Of a DNA stretch of 64,000 nucleotides, positions 62,501 to 64,000 are shown piece by piece. Source of the DNA: Luzula sylvatica. Its lineage: Eukaryota > Streptophyta > Magnoliopsida > Poales > Juncaceae. The position numbers and the translations under genes are program-made. Each line of letters starts with the position of its first letter. Positions within the stretch are counted from its first letter, which is position 1. The notes below the pieces were generated by a model. That model was not told the origin of the DNA and ran no database searches. It saw only the letters and a list, made by a program, of their open reading frames with translations. The DNA lies in assembly GCA_946800325.1 (NCBI GenBank), contig OX326958.1, positions 59,079,793 to 59,143,792 on the forward strand, written 5' to 3'.

Positions 62501-64000
62501 CATGACTTTTCACCAAATTTCACAAACACTAAGAAAGTTTGTTTTTCGATTCGAAACAAGATTTTAACGCTTTGAAGAGTTCAAATAACGGTTTCTAGAT
62601 CATTTGTATGGTATCTTTTAGTACATAACTTTTCACCAAATTTCACAAACACTAAGAAAGTTTGTTTTTCGATTCAAAACAAGATTTGAACGCTTTGAGG
62701 AGTTCAAATAACGTGTTTCTAGATCATTTGCATCGTATCTTTTAGTACATAACTTTTCACCAAATTACACAAACACTAAGAAAGTTTGTTTTTCGATTCA
62801 AAACAAGATTTTAACGCTTTGAGGACTTCAAATAACGGGTTTCTAGATCATTTGTATCGTATCTTTTACTGCATAACTTTTCACCAAATTTCACAAACAC
62901 GAAGAAAGTTTTTTTTTCGATTCAAAACAAGATTTTAACGCTTTGAGGAGTTCAAATAACGAGTTTTTAGATCATTTATATCGTATCTTTTACTACAAAA
63001 CTTTTCACCAAATTTCACAAACCCCAAGAAAGTTTGTTTTTCGATTCAAAACAAGATTTTAACGCTTTGAGGTGTTCAAATAACGTGTTTTAGATCATTT
63101 GTGTCGTATCTTTTAGTACATAACTTTTCACCAAATCTCCCAAACACTAAGAAAGTTTGTTTTTCAATTCAAAACAAACATTTAACGCTTTGAGGAGTTC
63201 AAATAACGAGTTTTTAGATCATTTGTATCGTATCTTTTAGTACATAAGTTTTCACCAAATTTCACAAACACTAAGAAAGTTTGTTTTTCGATTCAAAACA
63301 AGATTTTAAAGTATTGAGGAGTTCAAATAACATGTTTTTAGACCAGGTGTATCGTATCTTTTACTACATAACTTTTCACCAAAATTTCACAAACACTAAG
63401 AAAGTTTGTTTTTCGATTCAAAACAAGATTTTAACGCTTTGAGGAGTTCAAATAACGTGTTTTTAGATCATTTGTATCGTATCTTTTACTACAAAACTTT
63501 TCACCAAATTTCACAAACACTAAGAAAGCTTGTTTTTCGATTCAAAACAAGATTTTAACGCTTTGAGGAGTTCAAATAACGTGTTTTTAGATCATTTGTA
63601 TTGTATCTTTTACTACATAACTTTTCACCAAATTTCACAAACACTAAGAAAGTTTGTTTTTCGATTTCAAAACAGGATTTTAACGCTTTGAGGAGTTCAA
63701 ATAACGTGTTTTTAGATCATTTGTATCGTATCTTTTAGTACATAACTTTTCACCAAATTTTACAAACACTAAGAAAGTTTGTTTTTCGATTCAAAACAAG
63801 ATTTTAAAGCATTGAGGTGTTCAAATAACATGTTTTTAGATCATTTGTATCGTATCTTTTAGTACATAACTTTCCACCAAATTACACAAACACTAAGAAA
63901 GTTTGTTTTTCGATTAAAAACAAGATTTTAACGGTTTGAGGAGTTCAGATAAAAAGTTTTTAGATCAGGTGTATCGTATCTTTTACTACATAACTTTTTA
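53503..64000 (+). repeat. Shuffled HOR zone of the right arm
   Basis: Two marker monomers track the rearrangements. CATGACTTTCC lies at 55061, 56921, 57789, 59277 and 61261, with gaps of 15, 7, 12 and 16 monomers. The GAGACTTTG unit lies near 54474, 56334, 57201, 58690, 59559 and 60674. Segments of several monomers (for example TTTTATATCATTTATATCG, then CTCAAAGACTAAG, then TTTGCATCG) reappear near 55.15, 57.88, 61.36 and 62.10 kb. From about 62.5 kb the order again resembles the 46.6-48 kb HOR. The last units end in the CAGATAAAAAG type. Nothing but satellite was seen. Confidence 0.8.

Larger units (their letters stand above)
44486..64000 (+). repeat. 124-bp satellite array, right arm
   Basis: The same satellite, strand and phase resume immediately after the transposon and run off the right edge, with about 157 units. 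The first bases continue the monomer type interrupted at 36676 (the CAGATAAAAAG type). The two arms were therefore one array before insertion. This arm holds a 29-monomer duplication, a 10-monomer triplication and a shuffled zone after about 53.5 kb. No other foreign insertion was seen by eye in this arm. Confidence 0.98.

Overview
This window looks like plant nuclear heterochromatin: one long AT-rich satellite array split by a single transposon insertion. I see no intact protein-coding gene, rRNA, tRNA or CRISPR array. The plant assignment is an inference. It rests on a CACTA (En/Spm-type) element with CACTACTACAAAAA ends and a 3-bp target duplication, and on AAACCCTA telo-box motifs in CT-rich gene-leader-like pieces inside it. 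I cannot name the species, and I do not recognise the satellite family.

Layout. (1) 1-36676: tandem 124-bp monomers, about 29% GC by hand count of one unit and about 295 copies, head to tail on one strand. (2) 36677-44485: a 7809-bp CACTA element with a 14-bp terminal inverted repeat (TIR) and a TAA target-site duplication (TSD). It has GACTAA/TTGTCAC-type subterminal repeats, two degenerate leader/exon-like gene fragments, a 1.3-kb ATAAT-type minisatellite and a nested 263-bp foldback MITE with a 9-bp TSD. No transposase is visible, so it is non-autonomous. (3) 44486-64000: the same satellite resumes in the same orientation and at exactly the interrupted base, with about 157 further monomers.

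The monomers fall into recurring variant types arranged in higher-order repeats (HORs), not random order. By matching diagnostic variants I find: a 53-monomer block (6576 bp) followed by a related 67-monomer block (8313 bp) that carries an extra 14-mer; a 31-monomer tandem pair (3847 bp); a 29-monomer repeat (3595 bp) whose earlier 27-monomer relative is cut by the CACTA element; an exact-period triplication of a 10-monomer unit (3 x 1239 bp); and a right-hand zone of shuffled 7-, 9-, 12-, 15- and 16-monomer spacings. A 43-bp internal deletion in one monomer type occurs twice, 1942 bp apart. This is the pattern expected from repeated unequal exchange or block amplification.

Points of interest: nested HOR architecture; two adjacent short dyads in each monomer; enrichment of C-to-T/G-to-A changes at CpG sites among diagnostic variants; a CACTA insertion younger than the HOR copies it sits among; and the nested MITE and spliced-looking fragments inside the element. 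A centromeric role is possible but not shown by the sequence.
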